Shown here: piece by piece, positions 45,035 to 54,036 of the stretch
Layout: every line of letters begins with the position of its first letter
Position numbering within the stretch: the stretch's first letter is position 1
Assembly: GCA_003220935.1 (NCBI GenBank)
Contig: QHTT01000066.1
Span: forward strand, 26,990-90,989
Source of the DNA: Gemmatimonadota bacterium
GTDB lineage: Bacteria; Gemmatimonadota; Gemmatimonadetes; Gemmatimonadales; GWC2-71-9
Direction of reading: 5' to 3'
Length of the DNA stretch: 64,000 nt
Notes under the pieces: model-generated
What the model saw: only the letters and a program-made list of their open reading frames with translations
What the model was told of the DNA's origin: nothing
Database searches by the model: none
Translations under genes and position numbers: made by a program

Positions 45035-45498
45035 GGGGACGGCGGGGGAGCGCCGAGCTGTGCGCGCGCCGCTTCCAACGGCAGCGTGTGGGGCGCCAGC
45101 GCCTCGACCAGCCCGGCCGGGAGTGGTTGCGGCTTCAAGTGTGTCCGATTCACGCAGACGAGGACCATCCACCCCGCCGCGGTGAGAGAGCGGCCCGGGC
45201 CACGGAACACGTCGAAGTTCAGCGTCAGCGACGTGGTGCCGATCCGCCCGACATAGGTAGCGACGCGCAGCCGGTCGTCGAGGCGCGCCGGCGAGTAGAA
45301 CTCGCTGTGCACGGCCTTCCGGGGCAGGAAGATGTCGTAGCGATCGAAGACCTGGGCGTAGGCGAGGCCGCAGGCGCGGAACAGCTCGGTTTCCGCGATC
45401 TCGAAGAAGCGAACGTAGGAGCCGTAGAAGATTATGCCCGCGAAATCCACGTCGGACCAGCGGACATAGTCTTCGATGACGTACGGCGTGGCGGGCAT
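45031..45498 (-). CDS. Hotdog-fold acyl-CoA thioesterase
   Basis: A 155-residue thioesterase of the 4-hydroxybenzoyl-CoA/YbgC type. The catalytic segment is VRWSDVDFAGIIFYGSYVRF (Asp in the xDxxG pattern, followed by FFEIAE), then a hotdog sheet (HSEFYSPARLDDRLRVATYV). It should release acyl groups from CoA or carrier protein. Unlike YbgC it has no Tol-Pal neighbours; instead it opens the thioesterase-lipoprotein-Gfo/Idh-ispH operon. Confidence 0.85.
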   Translation of the reverse strand: MPATPYVIEDYVRWSDVDFAGIIFYGSYVRFFEIAETELFRACGLAYAQVFDRYDIFLPRKAVHSEFYSPARLDDRLRVATYVGRIGTTSLTLNFDVFRGPGRSLTAAGWMVLVCVNRTHLKPQPLPAGLVEALAPHTLPLEAARAQLGAPPPSP

Positions 45499-45558
45499 GG
45501 CTTCCCGGGCGTGGCCTGAGCGGGAAGCTAGACGGCCGGAAACTACGACGCCAGCAGC

Positions 45559-46086
45559 CTACACGCGCGCCGTGGGCCCGTGGCTGCCGCGCGCGTCGGG
45601 CCGGAGGCCGTAGGCGCGAAGCCTCCGCCACAGCGTGGTGCGACTGATCCCGAGCCGGCGCGCCGTCTCGGCCAACTTGCCGTGCGTCTGCTCCAGCGTG
45701 TCCAGGATCGCCAGCCGTTCGCGCTCCGCGAGCGTCTTCGCGTGATCGCCGTCGGCCAGGAAGATCGCCTCACCGAGCTCCGCCGAGCCTTGCTTCAGCG
45801 AGCGTGCTCGACCGCCCAGCGCGACCAGCCGCTCCCGCAAGGCGCCGCCGCGCAGAAACGTGGCCTCGCCCAGGCTGTCCACGACTCTGCGCGCGCGCTG
45901 GTTGGCGTAGATCATTCGGCCGTAGGCGTCGAACACCACGACACCCTCCCCAAACGACTCCAGAACCGCTTGACCGAGCGGCGCGAAGGAGAGCGGAGGC
46001 GGGACGCTGGTAGTCTTGTCTCGTTGAGCCATACGTAATTGCATACTCGGATGCGGGGTCAGAGTTTCAGGCAGCACCGCCGCCAT
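45559..46086 (-). CDS. PAS domain/Fis-type HTH regulator
   Basis: A 175-residue protein. A PAS-like sensor domain lies at about residues 38-85 (VLESFGEGVVVFDAYGRMIY, ANQRARRVVDSLGEATF). The C-terminus carries a Fis-type HTH (AILDTLEQTHGKLAETARRL, GISRTTLWRRLRAYGLRPD), as in the DNA-binding end of sigma-54 activators, but the AAA+ motor is absent. It may therefore bind DNA without ATP-driven activation. The start could also be Met 15 or Met 19. It lies about 60 bases upstream of the thioesterase on the same strand and may control that operon. Confidence 0.78.
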   Translation of the reverse strand: MAAVLPETLTPHPSMQLRMAQRDKTTSVPPPLSFAPLGQAVLESFGEGVVVFDAYGRMIYANQRARRVVDSLGEATFLRGGALRERLVALGGRARSLKQGSAELGEAIFLADGDHAKTLAERERLAILDTLEQTHGKLAETARRLGISRTTLWRRLRAYGLRPDARGSHGPTARV

Positions 46087-46131
46087 AGAGAGGACCCCCG
46101 GATCCGCCCGAGGTCACACCTCACCTGTCCG

Positions 46132-48678
46132 CTAGCGGCGGCGCCCGCCCCGGACCAGGCGGACGCGCTCCGCGCGCGACAGCCCGCTCAGCTGCCGGCG
46201 CAGATCCTCCACCGTATCGGCGCGCACCGCGTCCCGCTTGCCGCGCAGCACTATGAAACGCACGGGGCGGTCCAGCGGTGGGAGGTCGCGGAGCTGCAGC
46301 CGGCGCGCCTGCCCCTCCTTGAGCCGCAGGCGGATCACGCCCGCGGCCTGCTCCACTTCGTAGTCCAACGGGACGCGGTCGCCGTAGAGGTGGATCGAAG
46401 ATGGCAGCGCTTCGAGCTGGTGGCGCAGGTCCGGGGGGACCGCCGCATCGACGTCGAGCGCGATGCGCGTATGGATGAACTCGTCCCACGAGCTGACGCC
46501 CTCGAGTTGAGCGGCGAGCCGGGCGGTCAGTCGCTCGCTCCCCGCCTCGGCAACCCGTCCCCCGGAACGTCGCCAATAGAAGTCGAAGCGCTCGAGCGCC
46601 TTACGGATCCGCCCCTGGTCGGGATGGGGCGTTTCCCCCGCCAGCAGTGCCTCTACTAGCGCCGCCCGCGCGGCGGCGGCGAGCTCGGCCGGGAACGGGC
46701 TTCGCAGGGGCTCCACGTCGCGCTCGAGCACGAAACCGAAGTACTCGACGGTGCGCACCACCATGAGCCCCTCCCGCCGCCGGTGCCGCTCGAACACCAC
46801 GGTCGGCGTCCCGCGTCGCGCGTAGCGACGCAGCGCGCGCTCGGGAAGCTGGGTCCCTTCGATGCTCGCCCGCGGCACGCCGAACCGGTCCGCGAAGTAG
46901 CGCAGCGTCCCCGCGACTGCCCCCCAGCTGCCGCACACGGAGCCCCGGCTCACCCGCGCCTCCCGCCTGTCCGCCGTCTCCTCGTCGATCACCAGGTCGA
47001 ACGGCATGATCTTCGCGACCAGATCGGCGAACCCCGCGAGCGTCTTCTCGCCGGCGTAGGGCAGCTTGTCCGGCAGCGCGAGCTCGAGCTGGCGGTACAC
47101 CGACGCCGTGCCGAGGGCGACGTCCTCGATCGCCTTGACGAGCACGCCGCGGCCCTCGGCCCAGGCATCGATGCGCTCGTGGAACAGGTGGCGCGGGAGT
47201 CCGTACACCTCCCCCAGGTAGCCGTGCTTGTTGACCGCCTCGGCATAGACGTTGTAGGCGGTGAGGTGATCGCTGCCCGGCACGATCAGTCCCTTCAGCT
47301 CCCGCTCCTCCCGAGTCATGCGGTGGAGCGATTCGATGTTGGCAGCGACGGCGACCACTGGGATTAACTCGTCCTCCGCGTGATAGAGGAGCTCGCCCCA
47401 CGGCCGCTCCACCGGCATCGCCTCGACCTCGCGTCCGTAGCGCGTGAGCCGGCCCTGTTCGATGAGACCCCGGTCGGTCAGGAGCTGGAGGGCATCGCGA
47501 TACGCCTTGCGGTCGAGCGGGACGGGCAGGTCGAGGTCACGCGCGTCGACGCCCAGCGCCGCACAGGTGATCGCGACGCGCTCTGCGTCGCCGGCGAGCT
47601 GAAACTCCGGCGGCGTCGGCACCAGCTGCTCGAAATCGAGGTCGCGGTCGCTCAAGATGTAGACCTCGCCCCCTTCGACCCGCCCGTGCACCCGGCCCGC
47701 CATCTGGAGGATCTCGTTCGCCCCGAGGTACAGCCGGGTGAGCACGTTGCGGCCCCGTTGCACGACGTTGGTGTAGCGCGCGTCGTAGATCACCACTGTG
47801 TCGAGTCCGCGGATGTTGAGCGCGGACTGCCCCGCTGCCGTCATGGCGAGCAGGAACGGGCGCCGCACCTCCCCGTCGAGGAACGGCCGGATGACCCGGA
47901 TCGGCTCGCCGCCGTGGTAAAACGCCGTGGGCAGAGTTTGCCAGCGAGCACCCAGCTCGCGTGCGATTTGCTCGACTTCGGCGCGAGTCGGCACGAACAC
48001 GGCCACGCCGCGACGCTGCCGCATCACCTGCCTGACGAAGCGCTCGTTCAGGAACTCGAGCGGTTGCTGGGGGAGCACGCGCACCTGGGCCGCCTTCGCC
48101 GGGTCGAACGCCCGGGTCTCGAGCACCTCCACCGAGCCGAGGTAGCGGGCGTAGAAGGCCGGATCCACGGTCGCCGACAGCCAGATGAAGCGACAGCGCG
48201 CTCGCTTGCCGAGCGCGAGGCAGAGCTCGAGCTCGGCCGACGTCTGGTGGATCTCGTCGACGACGAGCGTGTCGCGGCTAGTGATCAGGCCGTCCTCGAA
48301 CCAGCGGCGCGCGATCCCGGTCGTGACGATCACCACGTTCCAGGTGGGGGTTTCGGGGGTCGCTTCGCGCTCCCGGTTCACGACTCCCACCTTGAGAGGC
48401 GCCTGCAAAATAGTCTCGGCGATCGACCGGATGGCGAGCGTCTTCCCCGTCCCGGTGCCCGCCACGATCCCGAACCCGCGCCCCGAGCCCGCGAGGCGCC
48501 GGATGTCGTCACCGTGCTCGCGCTCGAGCAGGGTGTCGATGTCTAGGCCGAGGGCGAGCTCGATCGTTTCGCACGCCGCCCGAGTCGGGGCGATGACCAC
48601 GACCCGCCCCGTGGGGGGCTCAGCGGCGAGGAAGGCCTGCGGATCGGGAGGAAGAAAGTGGTCGCGCGAGACTCGCAC
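46132..48678 (-). CDS. HrpA/HrpB-like DEAH helicase
   Basis: An 848-residue DEAH-box ATPase. Motif I is GIVAGTGTGKTLAI (residues 71-84), motif II VVDEIHQTSAELEL (about 143), motif III IWLSATVDP, and motif VI QMAGRVHGRVEGGEV. The order resembles HrpA/HrpB-type helicases, but the motifs diverge (DEIH and QMAGRVHGR), and the C-terminal 450 residues are only loosely family-like. It starts with GTG at 48678; frames further upstream belong to the DUF2167 region. It converges with no gene and probably acts on RNA. Confidence 0.82.
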   Translation of the reverse strand: MRVSRDHFLPPDPQAFLAAEPPTGRVVVIAPTRAACETIELALGLDIDTLLEREHGDDIRRLAGSGRGFGIVAGTGTGKTLAIRSIAETILQAPLKVGVVNREREATPETPTWNVVIVTTGIARRWFEDGLITSRDTLVVDEIHQTSAELELCLALGKRARCRFIWLSATVDPAFYARYLGSVEVLETRAFDPAKAAQVRVLPQQPLEFLNERFVRQVMRQRRGVAVFVPTRAEVEQIARELGARWQTLPTAFYHGGEPIRVIRPFLDGEVRRPFLLAMTAAGQSALNIRGLDTVVIYDARYTNVVQRGRNVLTRLYLGANEILQMAGRVHGRVEGGEVYILSDRDLDFEQLVPTPPEFQLAGDAERVAITCAALGVDARDLDLPVPLDRKAYRDALQLLTDRGLIEQGRLTRYGREVEAMPVERPWGELLYHAEDELIPVVAVAANIESLHRMTREERELKGLIVPGSDHLTAYNVYAEAVNKHGYLGEVYGLPRHLFHERIDAWAEGRGVLVKAIEDVALGTASVYRQLELALPDKLPYAGEKTLAGFADLVAKIMPFDLVIDEETADRREARVSRGSVCGSWGAVAGTLRYFADRFGVPRASIEGTQLPERALRRYARRGTPTVVFERHRRREGLMVVRTVEYFGFVLERDVEPLRSPFPAELAAAARAALVEALLAGETPHPDQGRIRKALERFDFYWRRSGGRVAEAGSERLTARLAAQLEGVSSWDEFIHTRIALDVDAAVPPDLRHQLEALPSSIHLYGDRVPLDYEVEQAAGVIRLRLKEGQARRLQLRDLPPLDRPVRFIVLRGKRDAVRADTVEDLRRQLSGLSRAERVRLVRGGRRR

Positions 48679-48747
48679 ACCCGCAATATAGATTAGTCGC
48701 GGCGCCCGCTCACCGAACCCAAGCCCTCGACTGAGGAGGAGGCGGGA

Positions 48748-49635
48748 ATGTCCGCTCGCTGGCTCGCTTGCGTCGTGCTGCTCCCCTGGGGCGCCGCCTC
48801 CGCGCAGAAACTGGAAAAGCAGCCGCTCACGCCCGAGCAGTTGGAAGCCCAGCTCCGCTACCAGACCGGTCGCGTGTCCATCCGCAATGGACTCGCGACG
48901 CTCGAGCTCCCGGCGAAATTCCGCTACCTCGACTCGCGTCAGGCGGCCACGGTGCTCCAGGCTTGGGGGAATCCACCCGGCAGCCGCACGCTCGGCTTGC
49001 TGCTCCCGTCGGAGGTCAGCGTGTTCGCCCGCGAGGCGTGGGCCGTCGTGATCACCTACGACGAAGACGGCTACGTCAAGGACGACGAAGCGGCCAAGAT
49101 CGACTACGACGACCTCCTGAAGAAGATGCAGCGGGCGATCCGTGATGGAAACGCCGAGCGCCAGCGCGCCGGTTACCCCACGGTCGAGCTCAACGGATGG
49201 GCCGAGCCACCGCACTACGACAGCGCCAGTCACAAGCTGTACTGGGCGAAGGACCTGCGATTCGGCGGCGACAGCGGGCGCACGCTCAACTACAACATCC
49301 GCGTGCTCGGGCGGCGCGGCGTCCTGGTACTCAACGCGGTCGCCGCGATGGACCAGCTCGAGTCGATCAAGCGGGCGATGGGCCAGGTGATGGGCTTCGT
49401 CGAGTTCAACGAGGGGCACCGCTACGCCGACTTCGTCCCGGGTACCGACAAGGTCGCCGAATACGGGATCGCCGCGTTGATCGCCGGCGGCGTCGCCGCG
49501 AAGGCAGGGCTCTTCAAGGTGTTGCTCGCCGCCTTGATCGGGCTGAAGAAGCTGCTCGTCGTAGCGCTCGCCGCGGGCGCCGCGTTCTTCCGCAAGCTGT
49601 TCCGCCGCAAGCCGGCTGACGCGGCCGCACCGTAG
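48748..49635 (+). CDS. DUF2167 exported membrane protein
   Basis: A 295-residue protein with a signal peptide (WLACVVLLPWGAASAQ). The family features are clear: LPAKFRYLDSRQAATVLQAW, GLLLPSEVSVFAREAWAVVI, TYDEDGYVKDDEAAKIDYDD, LNGWAEPPHYDSASHKLYWA. The C-terminus has hydrophobic segments (YGIAALIAGGVAAKAGLFKV and LLVVALAAGAAFFRKL), likely membrane anchors, ending in a basic tail. Function unknown; it is an envelope protein divergent from the DEAH helicase. Confidence 0.85.
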   Translation: MSARWLACVVLLPWGAASAQKLEKQPLTPEQLEAQLRYQTGRVSIRNGLATLELPAKFRYLDSRQAATVLQAWGNPPGSRTLGLLLPSEVSVFAREAWAVVITYDEDGYVKDDEAAKIDYDDLLKKMQRAIRDGNAERQRAGYPTVELNGWAEPPHYDSASHKLYWAKDLRFGGDSGRTLNYNIRVLGRRGVLVLNAVAAMDQLESIKRAMGQVMGFVEFNEGHRYADFVPGTDKVAEYGIAALIAGGVAAKAGLFKVLLAALIGLKKLLVVALAAGAAFFRKLFRRKPADAAAP

Positions 49636-49638
49636 TCG

Positions 49639-49680
49639 CCGAAACAAGAAAGCGGAGGCGTGCGTGCAACGCCTCCCGCT
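49639..49680 (-). terminator. Rho-independent terminator between convergent genes
   Basis: A strong hairpin (AGCGGAGGCGT against ACGCCTCCCGCT, one bulged base, 7-base loop) at 49651-49680. On the minus strand it is followed by TTTCTTGTTTC, a fair T-rich tail. It suits the small exported protein and lipoprotein genes that end at 49766, and converges with the DUF2167 gene. Confidence 0.6.
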
Positions 49681-49765
49681 GGACCGTACCTGCGGCACTG
49701 TCTAGGGCGTCATGTGACCGCATCGGCGATCCCGGCACGCCGCAACCGATTTGGTACGGCCCGTG

Positions 49766-50047
49766 TTAGTCCGATTGCGGCATCCGCCGTGCCGTGGTGG
49801 TGCACGTGCACTCCCACCGGCCGTGCTCGGCTCCCACTTGGCACTGCACCGCCTCGCAGCCCCAGAGCCACTCGTCCACCAGATCCTTGATCGATGGAGA
49901 CGGGGGCGAGTGGCGCGGGGGTCGCGGCGGGCTGACCATTGCTCCCGGAGGCGCCCAGGCGAGCGGTCGATGCCAGCACGCAGTGACGAGGAGCGCCAGC
50001 GGCAGGGCCACCCCCGCGAACCCCGGCCGCGACCGCTCACTCGTCAT
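49766..50047 (-). CDS. Small putative lipoprotein
   Basis: A 93-residue protein. The N-terminus has a basic region and a lipoprotein signal (ALPLALLVTACWHRP, lipobox LVTAC). The mature chain is Pro-rich and then holds three cysteines (WGCEAVQCQVGAEHGRWECT), perhaps disulfide-linked. Its ATG at 50047 overlaps the stop of the next upstream gene by 11 bases. The overlapping pair is probably one operon ending in the terminator at 49639. Function unknown. Confidence 0.6.
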   Translation of the reverse strand: MTSERSRPGFAGVALPLALLVTACWHRPLAWAPPGAMVSPPRPPRHSPPSPSIKDLVDEWLWGCEAVQCQVGAEHGRWECTCTTTARRMPQSD

Positions 50048-50339
50048 CGTAGTCGTAGTGGTGGACATGGCGGTGATGATGCCGGTAGATCCTCGGCCGG
50101 CTCACGAACACGCGATCGACGAACACCGGACGCACGGGATAGGGCCGGCGCACGACGACGACGAGCGGCGGTCGATAGAAGTACGGGCGGTATAAGTACG
50201 GCCGCCCTACGACCACGACGCCCGCCACGTCGGGCCGCGGAACACCGAACCCCACCGCCACGCTGACCCGCGTCTGCGCCGCGGCGGGCGCGGCAGCGAG
50301 CGCGCATACCAGTCCGAATGCCCAAGCTGTGCGTTTCAT
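50037..50339 (-). CDS. Small exported Tyr/Arg/Pro-rich protein
   Basis: A 100-residue protein with a signal peptide (FGLVCALAAAPAAAQT). The mature part is low complexity with repeated YRP and VVRRPYP motifs (RPYLYRPYFYRPP, VVVVRRPYPVRPV) and a His/Tyr/Asp tail (RHHHRHVHHYDYDDE). The tail could bind metal. A good ribosome site (GGAGGTG) precedes the ATG. It may be an envelope or matrix component; no homology is recognised. Confidence 0.65.
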   Translation of the reverse strand: MKRTAWAFGLVCALAAAPAAAQTRVSVAVGFGVPRPDVAGVVVVGRPYLYRPYFYRPPLVVVVRRPYPVRPVFVDRVFVSRPRIYRHHHRHVHHYDYDDE

Positions 50340-50498
50340 AGGTCACCTCCGCGCCCCGCCCGTCGGAAGGGTCGTGCCACAGCGGGACAGCATCGGATAA
50401 CATTCGCCGTTGAGCCCACTTAGGGGCGTTGGCCGCGGAGCGTCGGGTGGCGCGGGGTTGTCACCCCGAGCGGTCACCGTGTCGCGCGTTCGGGTGCC

Positions 50499-51566
50499 TC
50501 AATCTCCCAGGCTGATCCCCAGGTCGCGCGCCGTCGCGATGGTATCGGAGTCGAGCGGGACGACCTTCGGCATGGCGAGCGCCTCGGCGATGGGGATGGG
50601 GGCGATGGCGGGGGGTCGTAGCGCCACCATCGTTCCGAACTTCCCCTCTGCGATCACGCGCACGGCCGCCGCACCGAACCGCAGGCCCAACAGGCGGTCG
50701 AACGTCGTGGGGCTGCCACCACGCTGGAGGTGCCCCAGCACGAGCGTGCGCGTCTCCTTGCCCGTCATTTCCTGGATCGAGTTGGCGACCTTGTCGCCGA
50801 TTCCGCCGAGGCGCTCGTGCTCGGGATCGATCAGCGACACGGTGCCGCCCTTCGGTGCCGCTCCCTCCGCAACCACGACGATGCTGAAGTGCCGGCCCTC
50901 GCGTTCGCGTCGCTGGATTTTTTCGCACACCTTCCTGATATCGAAGGGGATCTCGGGGATCAGGATCACGTCGGCAGAACCGGAGATCCCGGAGTGGAGG
51001 GCGATCCACCCGGCGTGGCGCCCCATCACCTCCACGACCATGACGCGTTCGTGACTCTCGGCCGTGGAGTGGAGCTTGTCGATCGCGTCGGTGGCGGTCT
51101 GGACCGCGGTATCGAAGCCGAACGTAGAGACGGTGCCACCGACGTCGTTGTCGATCGTCTTGGGCACGCCGACCACCGGGATCCCTTTCTCGAACAACCG
51201 GTGCGCGATGCGCAACGAGCCGTCTCCGCCAATCGCGATGAGGGCGTCGATGCCTTTGGTCCGGAACGCGGCGATAAGCTCGTCGGTACGGTCCCGCTCG
51301 ATCCAACTGCCGTCGGGGAGCCGCTCTCGCCACCGGAACGGATCGCCGCGGGTGGTCGACCCAAGGATGGTGCCGCCGAGGTGCGTGATGCCGCGGACCG
51401 CGTTGACATCGAGCGTCACGACGCGGTCCTCGTCCAGCAGTCCGTCATAGCCGCGCCGGATACCGACGCACTCCCAGCCGCGGTGGATCGCAGCGAGCAC
51501 GGCGCCGCGGATCACGGCGTTCAGCCCCGGGGCGTCGCCGCCGCCGGTGGAGATCGCGATTCTCAA
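50499..51566 (-). CDS. pfkA: 6-phosphofructokinase
   Basis: A 355-residue phosphofructokinase. Landmarks are the phosphate-donor loop ISTGGGDAPGLNAV, IGGDGSLRIAHRLF, the substrate-binding PKTIDNDVGGTV and VEVMGRHAGWIAL. The donor motif GGDGS has the Gly typical of ATP-users, while PKTIDND has the Lys common in the group III ('mixed-substrate') enzymes. ATP is thus the likely donor, though pyrophosphate cannot be excluded. The start is a TTG overlapping the stop of the selenoprotein gene (TTGA), so the two are coupled. Confidence 0.9.
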   Translation of the reverse strand: MRIAISTGGGDAPGLNAVIRGAVLAAIHRGWECVGIRRGYDGLLDEDRVVTLDVNAVRGITHLGGTILGSTTRGDPFRWRERLPDGSWIERDRTDELIAAFRTKGIDALIAIGGDGSLRIAHRLFEKGIPVVGVPKTIDNDVGGTVSTFGFDTAVQTATDAIDKLHSTAESHERVMVVEVMGRHAGWIALHSGISGSADVILIPEIPFDIRKVCEKIQRREREGRHFSIVVVAEGAAPKGGTVSLIDPEHERLGGIGDKVANSIQEMTGKETRTLVLGHLQRGGSPTTFDRLLGLRFGAAAVRVIAEGKFGTMVALRPPAIAPIPIAEALAMPKVVPLDSDTIATARDLGISLGD

Positions 51567-51802
51567 CGCGCCGGCGGCGCCGTCTGCTGAATCAGGCGCA
51601 GCACTTCCCCGGGTTCAGCGTGCCGCCCGAGGGCCTTTTTGGAGAACAGGCGACGCCCGTCGACCTCGACTTCGAACACGCCGCCCGAGGACTGGATCAG
51701 CTTGACGTCCGCGTGCGGGTGGGCCTTGCGGATTTCGGCCGCCAGACCGGCGGCCCGAGGCTCGTAGTTTCAGACGACACAGTACTCGATGGTGACGCGC
51801 AT
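51563..51802 (-). CDS. SelW/Rdx-family selenoprotein with in-frame UGA
   Basis: A 79-residue protein reading MRVTIEYCVVU, where U is codon 11, a TGA at 51770-51772. Then NYEPRAAGLAAEIRKAH, LIQSSGGVFEVEVDGRRLFS, KKALGRHAEPGEVLRLIQ. Cys 8 and Sec 11 form a CxxU redox motif on the first loop of a thioredoxin-like fold, just as in SelW/SelT/SelH (Rdx) proteins. The conserved EYC, NYxPRA and SSGGVFEVEVDG blocks support this. A SECIS-like hairpin follows the UGA. If UGA is read as stop, only 10 residues result, and the perfect family match downstream would be unexplained. ATG start. Its stop overlaps the phosphofructokinase TTG. Selenium insertion needs selA, selB, selC and selD elsewhere in the genome. 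Confidence 0.88.
51737..51755 (-). promoter_or_regulatory. Bacterial SECIS-like hairpin
   Basis: Starting 14 bases after the UGA: a 7-bp stem GGCCGCC / GGCGGCC with the loop GGUCU. The loop begins 21 bases past the UGA, inside the 16-37 base window known for bacterial SECIS elements. The GGUCU loop is the one SelB recognises in E. coli fdhF. The usual bulged U in the stem is not evident. Confidence 0.7.
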
Positions 51803-51915
51803 ACGGGGTGTGGGAGAGCTGGCTGGGTTGCGTGTAAGGATAGTCGCGCTTGACACGCCACGCCACAGTCCCGAGTTTGCGCGGCATCCACCCCTGAGGA
51901 TTCAGACCGGCCGGC

Positions 51916-54036
51916 ATGAGCATCGTTCCCCGCCTCAAGGCCTCGCCCGGCGTGCTCGTGCGGACGCTCGTGTCGCTCGGAGCCGTGCTCGCCGTTGTCG
52001 CGGCCGTCGCCGCCTACGCCAGCGGGCAGGCGGTGCTCGGTGCCGGTCTCGGCTCCGAGTTCGTCATGCTGGTGGCGATCGGTGCGCTGTCGCGGCGCTA
52101 TGGGGTGGCGCTCCCCGGCAATGGCTTTTCGTCTTACATCGTGGGCGTCACGGCGTTCGCCGTGCTCGACCGCGGCTGGGCGTGCGCGGCCCTTGTCGCC
52201 CCGACGGCCATGGTCGCGGGCGACCTGCTGTCGCGGCGGCTGCCGGCCCGCACGGCGCTGGGCAACGCCGCCCATCTCACCGCCGGCACGGCGGTCGTCG
52301 GCCTCATGTACGAGCGCCTCGGCGGCCTCCTGGGCGCCGACGCGCTCGACGCGACGAATCTCGCGCCACTCGCCGCGCTGCTCGCGCTCCTACCCGTCGT
52401 CGTCAACGCCACGTTCTACCTCGAGCTCGCGCTCGGTCGCTCGCTGGCGTGGGTAGACGCGTGGCTCACCGCGCGGTGGGAGACGATAGTGTACGCCTGC
52501 TCCGCCGGGCTCGCCCTCGCCTGGCTGCGCCTCGCCCACGCCGGGCTTGGCCCGGTCGAGACGTTCGTCGCGGGCGCGGTCCTCGCCACGGCGACCGCGA
52601 CCAGTGTGTACGTCATCCGGCTCGGGGTGCGCGCCGACGAGCTCGCCTTGATCCAAGGGCTCTCGCAGGTCATCGCGCGAGACATCTCGCTCGCCAAGAG
52701 CTTCGCGCGCATTCAGGAGCTCACACGGCGCCTGGTGCCGTGGGAGCAGATGGGCTTCGCCCGCTACGACTCCCGCACCAACCAGATGGAGCTCGTCGCC
52801 GACACCGCGGCCGGCGGCCGGACCAGCTTTCGCTTCGACGCGAACGCCGGGCTGACCGGCGAGGCGGTCCGGCTCCGCCGACCCGTCGTGGCGCACGCGC
52901 TGCGGCCGGACCAAGTCGTCGCCCCGGGCCAGGAGCGACCCGGGGCGGAGGTGCTCGTCCCGCTCTATCACGCCGGCCAGCTTGTGGGGCTGTGGAGCGT
53001 GCGCCACTCCGATCCCCTGATGTACCGCGAGACCGACGGCGAGGTGCTGGCGCTGCTCGCCCCGCAGCTCGCGCTCATGCTCGCGATCGAGGCGTCGGTA
53101 CAGCCGGTGGTCGGCGCCTCCGAGCGAACGACCACGTACATCGGGACCCTCACCGCAACGACGCAGCAGATCCATGCGTCGAGCCAGGAGGTGGCCGCGG
53201 CGGCCCAGCGCGCCAGCCACGGCGCCAAGCAGGCGGCGAGTCTCGTGAGCGCCGTGGCGGGTGAGGCGGATCAGCTCAAGCAGCACGCCGGCGAGGTGGC
53301 AGCGGCCGGTGACCAGACGCGCGACTCGGGCTCCGAGATGGAAAAGACAACCGACAGGGTCCGCCTCGCGACCGAGACCGCCGTTCGCCGGCTCACCGAC
53401 CTTGGGGTGACCACCGAGCAGAGCGCCTCCGAAGTGCGGCGGCTGCGCGACGTCGCCGAGCAGGTCGAGAAATTTTCCGAGACGATCGGGTTCATCGCGA
53501 ACCAGACCAATCTGCTCGCTCTCAACGCAACGATCGAGGCGGCGCGCGCCGGCGTACACGGCCGCGGTTTCGCCGTCGTGGCCGACGAGGTGCATAAGCT
53601 CGCGGAAGCAAGCGGGCGCGAGGCCCGGGCCGTCGGCAGGTCGGCGCAGGACACACGCGGAGCCCTCGACCGCGCCGCCCAGCTGCTCGAGGGGCTCCGC
53701 GAGGACCTGACCGAAGTCGTCCAGGGCTCGTCCGAGTGGGTGGCGGATCTGAGTCACATCTCCGCGGCGGCTTCCAGCACCGCGCGGGCGGGGAAGCGCG
53801 TCGCGGAGCTCGCGCGCGGCATCGCGGCGCTGTCGGGCCGCATCGGCGCGGCGCTCGAACAGGCGAAGGCCGGCGCCCAGTCGTCGACCACGGAGGCGGA
53901 GGCGGTGGCGGCCGCTGCGGCGGAGCAGCGCAAGGCCATTGAAGCCCTCACCCACGGCGCCACCGAGCTGGCGCAGCTCGCGGACAACCTTGCGAAAGCG
54001 GTGCGCTTCGTTCGGGGGGAGAACGGTCACCGGTAG
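51916..54036 (+). CDS. Chemoreceptor-like protein with membrane domain, GAF and MCP signalling region
   Basis: A 706-residue protein. The N-terminal part (about residues 15-245) has several membrane segments. A GAF-like sensor follows (about 255-400: [40 protein letters not shown]). The C-terminal region is a long coiled coil with the conserved chemoreceptor tip ([20 protein letters not shown], then [16 protein letters not shown]). It should control a CheA kinase. It lacks a periplasmic ligand domain, so it probably senses internal or membrane signals. It diverges from the selenoprotein gene. Confidence 0.85.
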   Translation: MSIVPRLKASPGVLVRTLVSLGAVLAVVAAVAAYASGQAVLGAGLGSEFVMLVAIGALSRRYGVALPGNGFSSYIVGVTAFAVLDRGWACAALVAPTAMVAGDLLSRRLPARTALGNAAHLTAGTAVVGLMYERLGGLLGADALDATNLAPLAALLALLPVVVNATFYLELALGRSLAWVDAWLTARWETIVYACSAGLALAWLRLAHAGLGPVETFVAGAVLATATATSVYVIRLGVRADELALIQGLSQVIARDISLAKSFARIQELTRRLVPWEQMGFARYDSRTNQMELVADTAAGGRTSFRFDANAGLTGEAVRLRRPVVAHALRPDQVVAPGQERPGAEVLVPLYHAGQLVGLWSVRHSDPLMYRETDGEVLALLAPQLALMLAIEASVQPVVGASERTTTYIGTLTATTQQIHASSQEVAAAAQRASHGAKQAASLVSAVAGEADQLKQHAGEVAAAGDQTRDSGSEMEKTTDRVRLATETAVRRLTDLGVTTEQSASEVRRLRDVAEQVEKFSETIGFIANQTNLLALNATIEAARAGVHGRGFAVVADEVHKLAEASGREARAVGRSAQDTRGALDRAAQLLEGLREDLTEVVQGSSEWVADLSHISAAASSTARAGKRVAELARGIAALSGRIGAALEQAKAGAQSSTTEAEAVAAAAAEQRKAIEALTHGATELAQLADNLAKAVRFVRGENGHR

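Noticed and set aside
46132-49698. Long frame that would extend the DEAH helicase far upstream
   Set aside because: The extra N-terminus overlaps the DUF2167 gene on the other strand and has no helicase character; the GTG at 48678 fits.
51615-51938. 107-residue minus-strand frame overlapping the selenoprotein gene
   Set aside because: It reads the same DNA in another frame and is arginine-rich with no homology; the TGA-containing frame has a strong family match.
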